This document shows positions 44,001-55,329 of a stretch of 64,000 bases of DNA, one piece after another. Source of the stretch: Heterodera schachtii (Eukaryota; Nematoda; Chromadorea; Rhabditida; Heteroderidae); NCBI GenBank assembly GCA_023374025.1, contig SIJG01000009.1, forward strand, positions 31,591 to 95,590. The letters run 5' to 3'. Positions within the stretch are counted from its first letter, which is position 1. The number at the start of each line of letters is the position of its first letter. A model generated the notes under the pieces. The model made no database searches, had not been told where the DNA came from, and saw only the letters and a program-made list of their open reading frames with translations. The translations under genes were made by a program, and so were the position numbers.

Positions 44001-46686
44001 GGTTCTTTCAAAAAGATTTATTAAAATTTTTTTCAGAAATTTTTTTTTCAGGGGTGGGGGGCGAACAAAGTGCAACCGAACCGGATAGTGTAACAAAACA
44101 CTGTTGTATGTACCGTACATATTGGCTGGCATCGTAACCCCAGGAGAGGAACAGAACGCCCGTGTTGTACTTCTCCCAGTGGCTGGCAATGAACACGAAT
44201 TGGACCGCGATCAGAACGGCGAGCAAAGTGAGCGGTTCAACACTGACAAGACAAATCAGGGGAAAATGAATAAAACGGTGCGCCAAATTTAATGGCCCAA
44301 AAATTATCGGAATAAATGTGCCATTTTATACGGTAACAATAAATGGGCGGTTACGGTAAATGCATTTTTTTGGAAATCCGTCTCATTGTCAGAACCAAAA
44401 ATATTTTGCTAGCGATATTTGACACATTTCAGTGATGAACGAATTTTTTTCTTTTTAAATCCATTTAACAAAATCCCATCATCGTTTCTACCCCGTATAG
44501 TTTCATGCCTCCGAAATTTCAAAAAAAAATTTTTGTAGGAAATTTCAAAAAAAATTTTTTTTTTATTTTCTAGTGATTTTTGGAAATTTTTTGAAAACTT
44601 TGTAATAGAATTATTTTCGTTTTGGATTCATTTCATTTTTTCAAAATTCCGTCTCAAAAACACGAAAAAATGTCAAACAACAAATGTAATCCATTTTTTC
44701 TTCTTGGTACCATCGGTCGGCAATCAACCTAATTAGTTACCTGAATTCGCCCCGTCCAAAAAGGGAGAAAATGGTGATCGTAAATGGACGGTTGACCATG
44801 AATCTGTGGCGAGGAGAGACCGAAAAGTGTGGGGGACGCGTTAAACAAGCGGCAAAATGCGTTTTGAGAAGAAAAACGCTCACCGAATCCGTGGTCAACT
44901 GAAATGTTGGGAAGGCAAAAATTAGGAAAGTCTTAAAAAAATTGTAATAAATTTTTACAGGAAAATTTTTGTAAAAATCGAAAATTTAACCCAACTCCGG
45001 TGAAAATTAATTGGATTTTTTTAAAAAAAATTGATATTTATAGAAAAAAGTGTCAGGTTGGGCCCAGAGATTTCTGCTGATCTCGTGGAATTTCAAAACC
45101 GGGCCCCCTAGCCCCAATCCTAATACCAATTTGGCTTTGTCGAGCCGAATTTTTGGCCACGTCCGTTGATTTCAGGCTTCAACAGGCCGGTAAGTAATTT
45201 TAAATGCCCCGCCGGTCTTTGGCATTTTTACAAATCTCTGGCAAAACCACCCAATTTGTTTTAGGAAGGGCAGAAATTTTAATAAAATTTCTTGGAATGA
45301 AAAGATTGGGCCTCAATCCTGGGCCGAACCGGCCACAATTTACCAAGCACTTGAAAAATTTAATGACCGCCTTGAGACCGGGATTTTGACAATTCCGGAT
45401 TGCCCCGGACCGAGTTTCAAAATTAAAACCTGAATTTTCGGGTTCCGGATCCGTTTCATCGTTTAAAAAGCCACCCGGATTCCGAGGTTCGGGATCTTGT
45501 AACCTGACCGAATCTCGACCCCGTCCACGACAGCACGGCACGCACTTACACAGTTCTCCGGTGGGTCCACTGGCGCCCACCCGTCGTGCCTGTTTCCCGT
45601 CCGTGCCGTCCAACAAGTGGGCCAAAAAGGTGCCAACCCCGCACACCAGCCACACCCAGCGCGGGATGTTCAGCTCGGCCGGCCCGGTGGCCGAATTGGC
45701 GCTCAGCCCGGGGTCAAAGCACACCACGAGCCCGTAGCAACACATCACAATCAGTGCACCGGCAAATGTCAGCACATTGGGGGCCAACCAGCGAGGGTAA
45801 AACTGAAAAAAATATTTTTGGAAAAATTTTTGCAAATTTTTGCGCATTGAACCGACTAAATGAATTGCTTATTTGTTAGTTGTTTTTTTATTTGGATCAA
45901 AATCATCAAAACGGGCATTTGTCCCTTAGGTCTGTTAATAAATGAGTAAAAACGCAATATTTTTTATGTGGTAGAACATGATTTGGTAATACTGGCGATG
46001 CACCGCCCCCCCCCCCTTTTTTTCGTTTATGGATGTTTTCTAGATTACTGATCAGAATATGACTTTTATTTAGGCCTATTCCGAATCCCGGACTCGAACA
46101 AAGTGTCAGAAATTCAAAAAAAAAAAAAAAATTAATTTTGTGTTCGAATTCTCAACAGAATGACTCTTTGTGATGATACTACGTTTGGTGGCTAAATTAG
46201 CTGGCTTTTTCAGTTCTAGAACCAAAATTCGAATTTTGAATTTCCGACTTTTTGTTCGTTCGGGTCCGGGATTCGGAGAAGGCTAAAATAAATGCCAGAT
46301 CCTTGAGGCGCCCCCAAAAACCCCCCATAAACATGCTTTCACATTTTACATTACCCAAAAAAAAATGTTTCTATCAAAAAGTGGGAGGCCAACGGCAGTT
46401 TTTTTTTTTTTGAATTTTTTCGAATTTTTGAAATTAAGTCCTGTCTTAAGCCAAAAATGCATTGTATCACATTTAAAACAATTAAAACTCTAACAAATCT
46501 GTCATTGGTAATCCGTTCATTAAGAATAAACCTCAAAAAACCAACTTGGACCACCCAATTCCAGAAGGGATGCGAAATGTATGTGGAAATTGGCGAGTTG
46601 TCAATGCAGCTGTACTTGTACTGGTCGAACCCGGCGAGTTGCTGTTGCGACAAATAATTGACACCAAAAAGTTTAGACACAACCAT
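41100..46686 (-). pseudogene. Ethanolaminephosphotransferase (EPT1/SELENOI-type), two frameshifts
   Basis: Ten exons align end to end with the human EPT1 order: 46686-46546, 45802-45550, 44898-44884, 44803-44741, 44242-44119, 43807-43699, 43272-43196, 42716-42560, 41885-41691 and 41168-41100, about 400 residues (human about 397). The enzyme transfers phosphoethanolamine from CDP-ethanolamine to diacylglycerol in the ER/Golgi membrane. Signatures: [22 protein letters not shown]...G...D...D, the CDP-alcohol phosphotransferase motif, complete only when exons 2, 3 and 4 are joined; [28 protein letters not shown]; and C-terminal IRQLCDHFNIMPFSLEYLKK. The selenocysteine tail of vertebrate SELENOI is absent. 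Exon 4 is one base short (63 instead of 64, between DSWSTVH and TITIFSLFGRG) and exon 8 one base long (157 instead of 156, between DPHAFFW and VGVVFSN). All splice sites look usable, so sequencing errors in an otherwise live gene are as likely as a recent pseudogene. Confidence 0.9.
42860..43060. mobile_element. Partial GGACGGTC element in an EPT1 intron
   Basis: Sequence related to 4105-4446 (TTTTTAATGCGATTTGTTAACAG at left; a 15-base G run, GGTACGTACTCCGCC and CCTGGGACCGTCTCTG at right) lies in the intron between exons 7 and 8. Confidence 0.5.
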
Positions 46687-46689
46687 AAT

Positions 46690-47220
46690 AATATTGTACA
46701 AACAACAGATACAAAACAAAAACAATAAAATAATATAATACGACAAAAATGAATCTGAAATTTAGGAAAATCGGGGGGAAACAAAAAATTAAAAAATGTG
46801 ATTTTGATGAGTCGCATTTATTTAATTTATCTTGGTTCCTCTACCTTCGGCTGTTATAGAGCAAAAATTCAAAATTTTTATAATATTTTTTTGCGAGGTT
46901 GGATCCCACCTCTTAATGGGATCCCGCTAAAATCCCGCGCGTGATCCCGTCTCGCTCCAGTTTCTATCTTAAGCCTCTGCTTTTTTTAATTTATTGACAT
47001 AATGTCAATAGGAAAATGTGATCGCGTTAAAAAAATTTTTTTAAATGTATTTTTAAAGAAGAGCGAGTGTCGGTTTAGTCTGGCCAAACGAGCGCTTGGG
47101 AACCGCTTCGCGGTTCCCAACCGCTCCGTTCAATTTTAAAATTTTGGATTAAACGGATATTTAAATACTGTCTCACAAAAAACCAAAATAAAAAGTCTGT
47201 TTACAATTCTGCTGAGCTTC
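46690..47220. other. Spacer upstream of EPT1
   Basis: The EPT1 promoter should lie here on the minus strand, but no clear element was seen. A perfect palindrome GGGAACCGCTTCGCGGTTCCC stem occurs near 47098-47119. Confidence 0.4.
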
Positions 47221-47223
47221 TCT

Positions 47224-48030
47224 TTCCTTCTCTACCCGTCTCTCTCTCTCTCCCTCTGTCTCTCTCTCTGTCTTTCTCTCTCTCCCTCTCAATCGGTTGT
47301 CTCACTTTCTCGTTGTTTCTCTCTGTCTCTCTCTCTCTCTGTCTCCTTTCTCTATGTCTCTCTTTCTTTCTCTCTCATTCACTCTCGCTTTATATCCTTC
47401 TCTCTCTCTGTCTCTCTCTCTCTTCGTGTCTCTCTCTCTCTTTGTTTGTCTCTCTCTTTCTCTAAACGTCCCTCTTGGTCTCTCTCTCTCATTGTCGCTC
47501 TCCCTGTCTCTCACTTACTCTCTCACTCTCTGTCTGTCGCTCTCTTTCTCTATTTCCCCCTTCGTCTGTTTCTCTCTTTGTCTCTCTGTCTCTCTCTGTT
47601 TTCTCTCTCTCTCTCTCTCTCTTGTTGTCTCTCTCTCTGTCTCACTCATTCTCTCTCTCCCTTTCTCTATCTTTCTCTCTCTGTCTCTCTCTCTCTCTTT
47701 GTCTTTCTGTATCTCTCTCTGTCTCTCAATTACTCTTTTTTTCTCACTCTCTCTCTCTCTCTGTCTCTCACTCTCTTTCTCTCTGTCTCTCAGTCTCTCT
47801 TGCTCGTTCTTTGTCTCTCTCTCTCGCTCTTTGTTGTTCTCATTTTCTCTCTCTATTTTCCTTTCTATTCTCTTTTCCTTCTTTCACGCACTTTCTCTTT
47901 TCCATTTCTCTCTTCTTTCTCTGTCTCTCTCTGTCTCTCTCTCACACACTCTCTCTCTTTCTCGCTCTCTCACTCTCGCTCTCTCAACCTCTCTTTTTCC
48001 CTTGACTCTCTGTTTTCTACACTCTTTTTC
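47224..48030. repeat. Long CT-rich microsatellite (TCTCTGTC type)
   Basis: About 800 bp are almost purely pyrimidine on the + strand, built from TCTC runs interrupted by TGTC, TTTC and CACTC. It creates long Ser/Leu-rich open frames on the + strand that are not genes. Confidence 0.95.
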
Positions 48031-48182
48031 CATTTTCTCTGCCGCTTTCTTTCTTTTTAAAGAAAATGAAGGAAATTATTTTAATAAAAGTTTTCGTGTC
48101 AAAAAAAAAATCATATTCAAAAATTCAAAAAGCGTTAGTTACGTACAGCATCGAATTAGTAGTGTAGATTTAAACTTTAAAG

Positions 48183-48896
48183 CGTGCTGGGTCGTTTCCT
48201 AAAAACTGCCACCATGGGCGTTTCCTAAATCCGCCAGGGCGTTTCCTAAAAACCGCCAAGTGGTAGGAAAACAAAAAAATGTAAGACATAAAAATTCGTA
48301 TCTTGGCCCAATTTCAACCAAATTAATAATTTTTGGTATCAATCAATAGCTTTAAGTGTTGTCTATCAGAATATAATTTAGAAAATTTTTACATGAAATT
48401 ATAAAAAAAGTTATGGTCCAAAATTTTCAACAAGTTCTGAGTCAAATTATTTTACCAGAACTTTTTTAAAACTCGATGAAATTTTTTGAAATTTTAACCC
48501 TAAATAGAGAATTCTTAGTACTATCGAACATATAAATTCATTTTGACTTAATTGCATTTAATGACTTGAAAATTTAAATGTTTATATTTCATTTGCATGA
48601 TCATGGCAAAAAAACATAGCCTGTTCAATGCTTTATAACTTTTTTTCAGAAGCAATTAGATAAAAATTTTCTTTTTATAATTTCAAGTCCACTAATTAAT
48701 CTATTTATCTTTAAAATTTCAAAAAATTTCATTGTGTTTTAAAAAGTTCTGACAAAAAATTCCGACTTAAGATTTTGTACAATTTAATAACCATAAAATT
48801 TTAATTTCGTTGAAATTGAACAAAGTTATGAATTTATATATTATACATTTTTTGTTTTCCTACCAGATGGCGGTTTTTAGGAAACGACCTAGCACC
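48183..48896. mobile_element. CGTGCT-ended element, divergent type (714 bp)
   Basis: The ends CGTGCTGGGTCG and (inverted) GGTGCTAGGTCG match the family at 27239, but the subterminal unit is GTTTCCTAAAAACTGCCA instead of GATCCTAAAAAAGTATCAAT. The flanks CTTTAAAG (48175-48182) and GTTTAAAG (48897-48904) match at 7 of 8 positions. No 65-aa ORF is present. Confidence 0.82.
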
Positions 48897-49830
48897 GTTT
48901 AAAGCATCAATCATCTGGTCAAAATTTATATGGTTGATATCCTTCGAAAGCCCAACATGATTAGAAGTTGTTGATAAGCTATTTCTAAGCGATTGAAGAA
49001 CTTATAAAAAGCTGCAACATGAATGCAGCACAAAAGTCACAATTTTTGCATATTTTTACAAGAAAAATTCGAGAAATGCTAAAATTTACAGAAAACTTGT
49101 AAAACTCCCAAATCTGAAGAAAAAAAAAATTTCTTTTTGCTAAAAATCCAGTCCTATTTGCATTTTATCGGATTTTCAAAACAAACACATCACCATAAAC
49201 ATGACTGAAATTGAGTAAACAATTTCATAAAAAATTTATAAACACATAAACACAACACGGGTATACAAAATTCCGGTCAGGGTCGTTTTCGCGCCGTCGT
49301 TTTCGCGCCGTCGTTTTCGCGCCGTCGTTTTCGCGCCGCCGTTTTCGCGCCGTCGTTTTCGCGCCAGGTTCATTTTCGCGCCGTCGTTTTCGCGCCGCCG
49401 TTTTCGCGCCGTCGTTTTCGCGCCAGGTTCATTTTCGCGCCGTCGTTTTCGCGCGGTTGCATATATGTAAAATAAATAGGAGTATGTATTAAAGAAAATT
49501 TGTTTTTCTGATCAAATAAATATAACTCCCAACTATTCTGATCAGTGATCAGGAATCAGAAAACAAATTTCAGTTAGGAAATCGCTTATGGCCGCAGAAT
49601 CCCTGCGTATCTGGCATGCTAAGAAGTGGTCAGGTTCGGATTCACCCGGAGTAAAAGATTTTTTGTTTTTTTTGGTGGATTTCCACACCTAATATGTCGA
49701 TTATATTAAGTTTTAAAGTGAATTTTTACCAAAATTATGACAACTTCGTCCCACAAAATGATCATAATTATGCCAATGCCAATTTGAATCCCGAAACATT
49801 ATCAATTTTCTCACTGGTATTTCCCGAAAC

Positions 49831-50043
49831 TGTAAGAGATAAATAAATTAATATTAAATTGCCGAAGCATTTTCTCATTTAATTTTAATATTCGTTTTAA
49901 TGCCTTTTCATTTCACTTAATTGCTTCTCCGTTAGCCAATAAGCGATCGATCTGACTCCTCCCCTTTCCTTTTATGTCTATTTAATGTGCCATTTTCCCA
50001 CTATTCATCACTTAATCCGGATTTGTATTTTATGTAATTTAAT
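49831..50043 (+). repeat. 213-bp direct repeat, left copy (possible LTR)
   Basis: TGTAAGAGATAAATAAATTA starts a block that recurs at 55117-55329 with the same length and, as far as I can compare, the same sequence. It starts with TG like an LTR. The sequences diverge after ...GTAATTTAAT. Confidence 0.75.
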
Positions 50044-50089
50044 ATGTTAGTGAGGGAAAAGCATGGAAAGATGGCCATCAGTGAGTGCT

Positions 50090-50720
50090 TAGGCAATAAA
50101 AAGAAAGTCCTCCGGAGGCGGTAAAAGGGGAGAAAAAGAGTGAAAAAAAGAAGAATTCCCCGACAAAGTCAATGAATACCCTCCGGGATGCCCTTCGGGA
50201 TGAATAGATAAAAATGACTTTCGGGATGCCCTGCAGGATGAAAAAAAAAGAATGCTCCGGAATGCCCTTCGGGATGCCCTTTTGGATGAGTAAATGCCCA
50301 TTAGGATGAAAATGTGAAATTTTGAATACCCTTCGGGATGCCCTGCAGGATGAAAAAAATAATAATAGAAGAATGCTCCGGGATGCCCTTTTGGATGATT
50401 GAATGCCCATTAGGATGAAAATAAATGAAAATTTTTGGATACCCTTCGGGAAGACAAATACGTTAAAAAATTTCGGGATGCCCATTAGGATGAAAAAGTG
50501 AAATTTTGAATACCCTTTTGGATGACAAATAAGTGGAAAATAAATTAGGAATGCCCTTCGGGATGAAAAAGTGAGAAATGCCCTTCGGGAAGACAAAGAG
50601 AAAAAAAATCAAAAATTAGTCAGTCAAAAAAAGAAGTGATTTTAAATGAGTGAAATTAAAAGCTAAAAAATGAAAAAAAGTACAGTAAAAATACAGTAGG
50701 TCCTTCGGGAAGCCAAAGAG
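50090..50720. repeat. Minisatellite with GGATGCCCTTCGGGATG units
   Basis: About 25 variants of ATGCCCTTCGGGATGAAAA or ATGCCCATTAGGATGAAAA are spaced irregularly. The core CCCTTCGGG is nearly palindromic. It opens a spurious minus-strand frame rich in Ser, Arg and Phe. Confidence 0.8.
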
Positions 50721-50724
50721 ATGA

Positions 50725-53565
50725 TTGAAAAAGTTACTAAAAAAAAATAAATAAAAATAAAGAAAATTATAAAAATTAATTTAAATCATATACAGTATAC
50801 AAAAAGGACTACAGTAGACAAAAAAAAAAAGGAAATTTTGCCGGACGTGTTGATGAGCAAAGTACGCTCACAGCTCGCGATATCGCTTGGCCAAATCTGC
50901 TGAGAACATTGCTCACTTAACGCTAGCGCTGCGCTCTCCCTTCTTTTCCCCCCGGCGCTGTTTTCCTTTGTTAATCGGATTTTTGCTCGGCCGATCTGTT
51001 GTAATTCATTCACAGCATATTTTGCTCATCCATTCTCTCACCCCATCCTTTTCCCCGCCCTGCCCCACGGCGATGGAGGATGGCGTCGCTTGGCCATCGC
51101 TCTCATTTATGCGCTGCATCAATTTGTTATTCATTAATCATTTTAGTGAAATATCCAATTGTCCATTTTTATTTTTTGTAGGGATTTTTTTTGGTTATTA
51201 ATAAATTGTCATTAATTAATAAATGTTAATTTTAGCTTCACAAATTCTGAAGCCCGCAAATTCTAAATTATTAATTCTGCATTGTGTTCACCACGCCTTT
51301 GAAACATTTTAACGACAAGGACAGAGCCTCGGCATTTTCTGTTTTATATTTGGCTTGCTTTTGGAAGGATTTTGACGGACGACTCAACTGAACGCTTCGG
51401 CATCTCTCTGTAGGTGGTACTGTACCTACGGTACTGTATGTTTGTGGGAGGTTATTAGGTTTTAAGTAATTAATGAATTTATTTTAACTAAGTATTGTAC
51501 CACGGCCTAAACTTGGCAAACTAAATTTTTCGTGAAATTAAAATACGGATTATTTTCATATAGCAATTGTTAATTATAAAATTTTAATCAATTTAAAAAA
51601 AATGGAAAGGGGAAATAATTTTAATTGACTTTTATTTTTAACTCAATTAATTACATTTCGAAGGTCATATATATTTAATTCGGCTATTCATTTTTGAGCA
51701 ATTTTCAGGATTCTACGAAGGTTGTGCGCGCGAGGGACTCCATTTGGTGCGCATTTGAACGCTTTGCTGTCTGTCTACTGCTTTCGGAATTGGAATTGAA
51801 CGTTTTGGATTGGAGCTGATCGAATTCAACGGTTAATTGAATCATTAATTAATTAATTAAAGATTAAATAAAACATGATAAATGCCTAGGCAATACAAAG
51901 CGTAAAGGATATATTATCTAAATATGTGTGATAAACACTTGTATAGATACAAAAAATTTTTTTAAAGCATTTTATGAATGTGGATTTTTTTCTATAAATT
52001 GGTACTGAAGCGATGATGATTAGGTGTCTTTCAAAAAAAAAAAAACCCCAATCAGATAGGTAGGAACTGATTCTCACAACATTTTCTGGACCTAATTCTC
52101 AAAATCAGTCTCGATGGCGACGAAGTCTTATGAGAAAATGAATATAAATTATGCCTCGGCAAGCCAAACAAAACATTAAGCATGACAATTAAAAGTAATT
52201 TAGAAATTTAAAAAAAAAAAAAAACTTCCGAATCGATTTCAAGCTACGAGATTAAGCAAGTAAATGCTAACATATTTTCAAACATTCTAATTAATTATGC
52301 TCTTACACTGTAACAATTTTAATAGGTAAACCAAAAATATTAGTTGTTCATTGCTAACTGATCAATTTTTTTTCTCAACAAAGCATGTGAGCTTTTACGA
52401 AAACCAAAATTCGGAAACACCCAACAATATTAAGGCATAAAACTTTGCTGTGGCTTTGGATGAATTAAATCAAATTCTAAAAAAAGAGAAATATGGCCTA
52501 GGCAATATAAGTTATTATTAGTGCTGTGACTTTTATTTAATAATTCTCCTTTTGCTTTTTGTGCACCAAAGAAAGGAATCAAACAAAACAATTTTGTTTT
52601 CATTTGAAAGTCATTTTCTTTAAAATAAAATATTTTTGTATTTATTCAATTTTAGAATTTTGTTAATGTTTTTGAGTAGGTATTTTGGCATTTTTCGAAT
52701 TTTTCTAATTATACAAAGTTCAGAATAGCAAAAATAATATTTTTAAAAAATGATTAAATAATAAATTTTTTTGTCATGTTTGATTATTCATTTTATTTTT
52801 TGAGCAAATTTTTTTTTTAAATCAGTTTAATCCTGGAATTTTTTTTCTCTCATTTTCTTTAATGTTTGCTGCCAATAAATTCGGATTTTGTTCTCCCTTT
52901 TCTATATTTTGGTTAATATTCGACCTTATTTAGTAAATATTCATTTAAATAGTTGGGATTTTCAATATATATCCCAGCCCTAAGTATAGGACAATTACTT
53001 CAATATTATTTTATACAATTTCCTTACAATTTTTTTCCTCTCACTTTCTTAAATATTTGCTCAATATGGATTTGTTTTTTTTTTCTCTTCAACATTTTTG
53101 CTATTATTTCGACCTTTTCATAAATTATTATGTTTACTCTGAGATTTTTTTAAATTTATAAATGTATGTCCTAACCTAATTATAAGATGAACTTGGCTGA
53201 CTAAAAGCAAAACATTGGAAATTAAAAAAAAAAAGCGAAAGACAATTACTTCGGTAAGCCCAAACAGACTTGGTTAAATTATCTGATTTCATAAATAAAT
53301 TTTTTTTCTCACAAATCGGTTTTACCATTTCTGAAAATAATTAAAGATATTTTGTCAATAAATCGTTAAGTGATCGAAACGACATTATAATCACAGATAA
53401 TTTCTCATGAATGGGAAATGAAGACCTAAGTGGTAAAAAAAGTGGTTGCTACTGTAAGCAAGGACCAGAAACGCATGAAAATAAGGCTTAAATGACTCGA
53501 AATTCGGAAATTATTGCTTTTACACCAATTAATTAATTAATTGAGTAAAAATGATATTGCATTTG
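50725..53565. other. AT-rich interior of the large element
   Basis: A GC-rich patch at 50870-51120 with a weak + strand frame (MAKSAENIAHLTLAL) is the only deviation. No domain, RNA gene or structured repeat was identified in the remainder. Confidence 0.35.
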
Positions 53566-53641
53566 CTAGAGTCTTGAATTATATGACAAACCTTCTAGTT
53601 CTGGAATAGGTTTAAGATGCACTGATACTCTTGCCTGGGCA

Positions 53642-54409
53642 ATGGTTAAACCAGAAAGCGATGAATATCAAAAAAGACAAAAAAGGGTTAAAAATAGTGA
53701 TGATCAGCTAAGGATGATTATTTTCCAGAGAATGGGTGAGTGTGCAATGGCTGTTCGGCTGGGTAAGGAGGACAAATGGCCCTATTTTGCATTAGTTCAT
53801 CCAAATGTAAAACTGGATCAGTATCCACGCTTAGGCAGTATAATTTCAGTACCGAAAGTGGAAAAGCTTGAACATTTTAGTTCTTTGAATTCTGAGTTAT
53901 ACTCACCAAACCCAAACGAGGAAAGTGGGACTATTTATAATATTATAAAAAGTGTAAGAAATGAGATAAAAGCAATTGATGTCGATTTTAATGCATATGA
54001 TGATGAGAGTGATGATAACATATACCAGCGATTCTTTCCGCATCAAATTGGACCGGAAGTAGAAAATCTTGACCTTGTAGATGAAGCATGGGCGCAGATA
54101 ACTGGATTCAAAATTCAAAATCCGCTAGAAGTCATGTTACTGCCAAAATATAGAAATTGTTTTTCTACTAAAATAATAGAAAGACCAAAAAATAGTGTTA
54201 ACAAACAATTCTATGTGGGGACCAGCATTTTTTCGGCAACCAGGATTAATAACCGGCGCTACAGAGATATTGTAGAGGATGCGATCAGCGTCTGGTCTGT
54301 CGGCTATTGTGTCATTTGTAGACGCGATGGACATTGGGCGGGAAACTGCCCCAACAGAAATAGACAAGAAAGAGTTACCAATCGTGGAAGAGGAGGACAC
54401 CAAAGATGA
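53642..54409 (+). CDS. CCHC zinc-knuckle protein, gag-like
   Basis: The ORF encodes 255 residues from ATG 53642. Reading could extend upstream to an acceptor-like TAG at 53570, adding LYDKPSSSGIGLRCTDTLAW. The C-terminus has one retroviral-type zinc knuckle, CVICRRDGHWAGNC (C-x2-C-x4-H-x4-C), followed by a basic RNRQERVTNRGRGGHQR tail, as in nucleocapsid domains that bind nucleic acid. The upstream ~220 residues (QLRMIIFQRMGECAMAVRLG, KWPYFALVHPNVKLDQYPRL, YRDIVEDAISVW) are not recognised, but position before the knuckle fits a gag capsid. No protease, reverse transcriptase or integrase follows. The ORF lies between the 213-bp direct repeats, which suggests a gag-only, non-autonomous LTR element. 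A host zinc-knuckle gene captured by the transposon is the alternative. Confidence 0.65.
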   Translation: MVKPESDEYQKRQKRVKNSDDQLRMIIFQRMGECAMAVRLGKEDKWPYFALVHPNVKLDQYPRLGSIISVPKVEKLEHFSSLNSELYSPNPNEESGTIYNIIKSVRNEIKAIDVDFNAYDDESDDNIYQRFFPHQIGPEVENLDLVDEAWAQITGFKIQNPLEVMLLPKYRNCFSTKIIERPKNSVNKQFYVGTSIFSATRINNRRYRDIVEDAISVWSVGYCVICRRDGHWAGNCPNRNRQERVTNRGRGGHQR

Positions 54410-54689
54410 AATGATGTAGACATGACATGTCAGCCTCTAGCACTTGTTGAACGACAATTTTCTCAAACTGCTGCGGCAATTCAAATTTTAGTTAAATCAA
54501 AATTTCAAATAATTGATTAATTTGGGGCATAATTAACTCAAATTAGTGATGAAGCATGAGTGAAATTTTTTCGAAATATTTTAAATGAGAAAAGTTTCTT
54601 TAGTTAGACTATTGGATTCTTGCACTTATAATTTTAAGTGGAGTGAAGAATATAGAATAAGTTTTTAGAATAAATCACAACCAATTTAG

Positions 54690-54822
54690 AATGGTACAGC
54701 GGTGCCGTTTTTGTGCGAACTCGTGAACCAGCGGGTCCACGTGGTGCTTGGTTGTGTGCAAACGTGTCGGACATTCGGCAAAGAACTGTTTGTACGCGGA
54801 TGGACAATCAGGACATGGCCAA
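54690..54822 (-). CDS. Possible zinc-finger exon fragment
   Basis: Minus-strand frame: CPDCPSAYKQFFAECPTRLH followed by TTKHHVDPLVHEFAQKRHRC. The spacing of two Cys and two or three His fits a single C2H2 or related finger. There is no start or defined splice site, so it may be a remnant of a larger transposon-encoded protein. Confidence 0.3.
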
Positions 54823-55116
54823 CCAAGGGGCAAAGGGCATTGGAAATAAATAGGAATGATGAAAAGGGCGGAAATGGTGAATTTAATGCTTTGGCAAAAA
54901 ATTTTTTAATGGATCAGGGACGATCCTTTTAGGGAAGGGAGTGATAGGCGAAAAGTTCATAATTTATTTTTATTGATTTTACATTGAAATATTTTTATGC
55001 AAAAATCTAAGAAAATTTTTTGAAATAAATTTTAAAAAAAGTAATTGTACAAAACTTTTTGTTTTATCTGGTTTCAAAAATCTGAGACCAGGGACGGTCT
55101 AAAACAGGGTATGAGG

Positions 55117-55329
55117 TGTAAGAGATAAATAAATTAATATTAAATTGCCGAAGCATTTTCTCATTTAATTTTAATATTCGTTTTAATGCCTTTTCATTTC
55201 ACTTAATTGCTTCTCCGTTAGCCAATAAGCGATCGATCTGACTCCTCCCCTTTCCTTTTATGTCTATTTAATGTGCCATTTTCCCACTATTCATCACTTA
55301 ATCCGGATTTGTATTTTATGTAATTTAAT
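55117..55329 (+). repeat. 213-bp direct repeat, right copy (possible LTR)
   Basis: Matches 49831-50043. It continues into AT-rich sequence with a polyadenylation-like CCTGAAATAAAGG at about 55432, as expected for a 3' LTR. Near 55420, TTTCCATGCTTTTCC is the reverse complement of GGAAAAGCATGGAAA at about 50055, just after the left copy. Confidence 0.7.

Noticed and set aside
47297..48202. 300-codon Ser/Leu-rich open frame
   Set aside because: It is the translation of the CT microsatellite; three frames are open in the same way.
50078..50596. 172-codon minus-strand ORF
   Set aside because: It is the translation of the CCCTTCGGG minisatellite.
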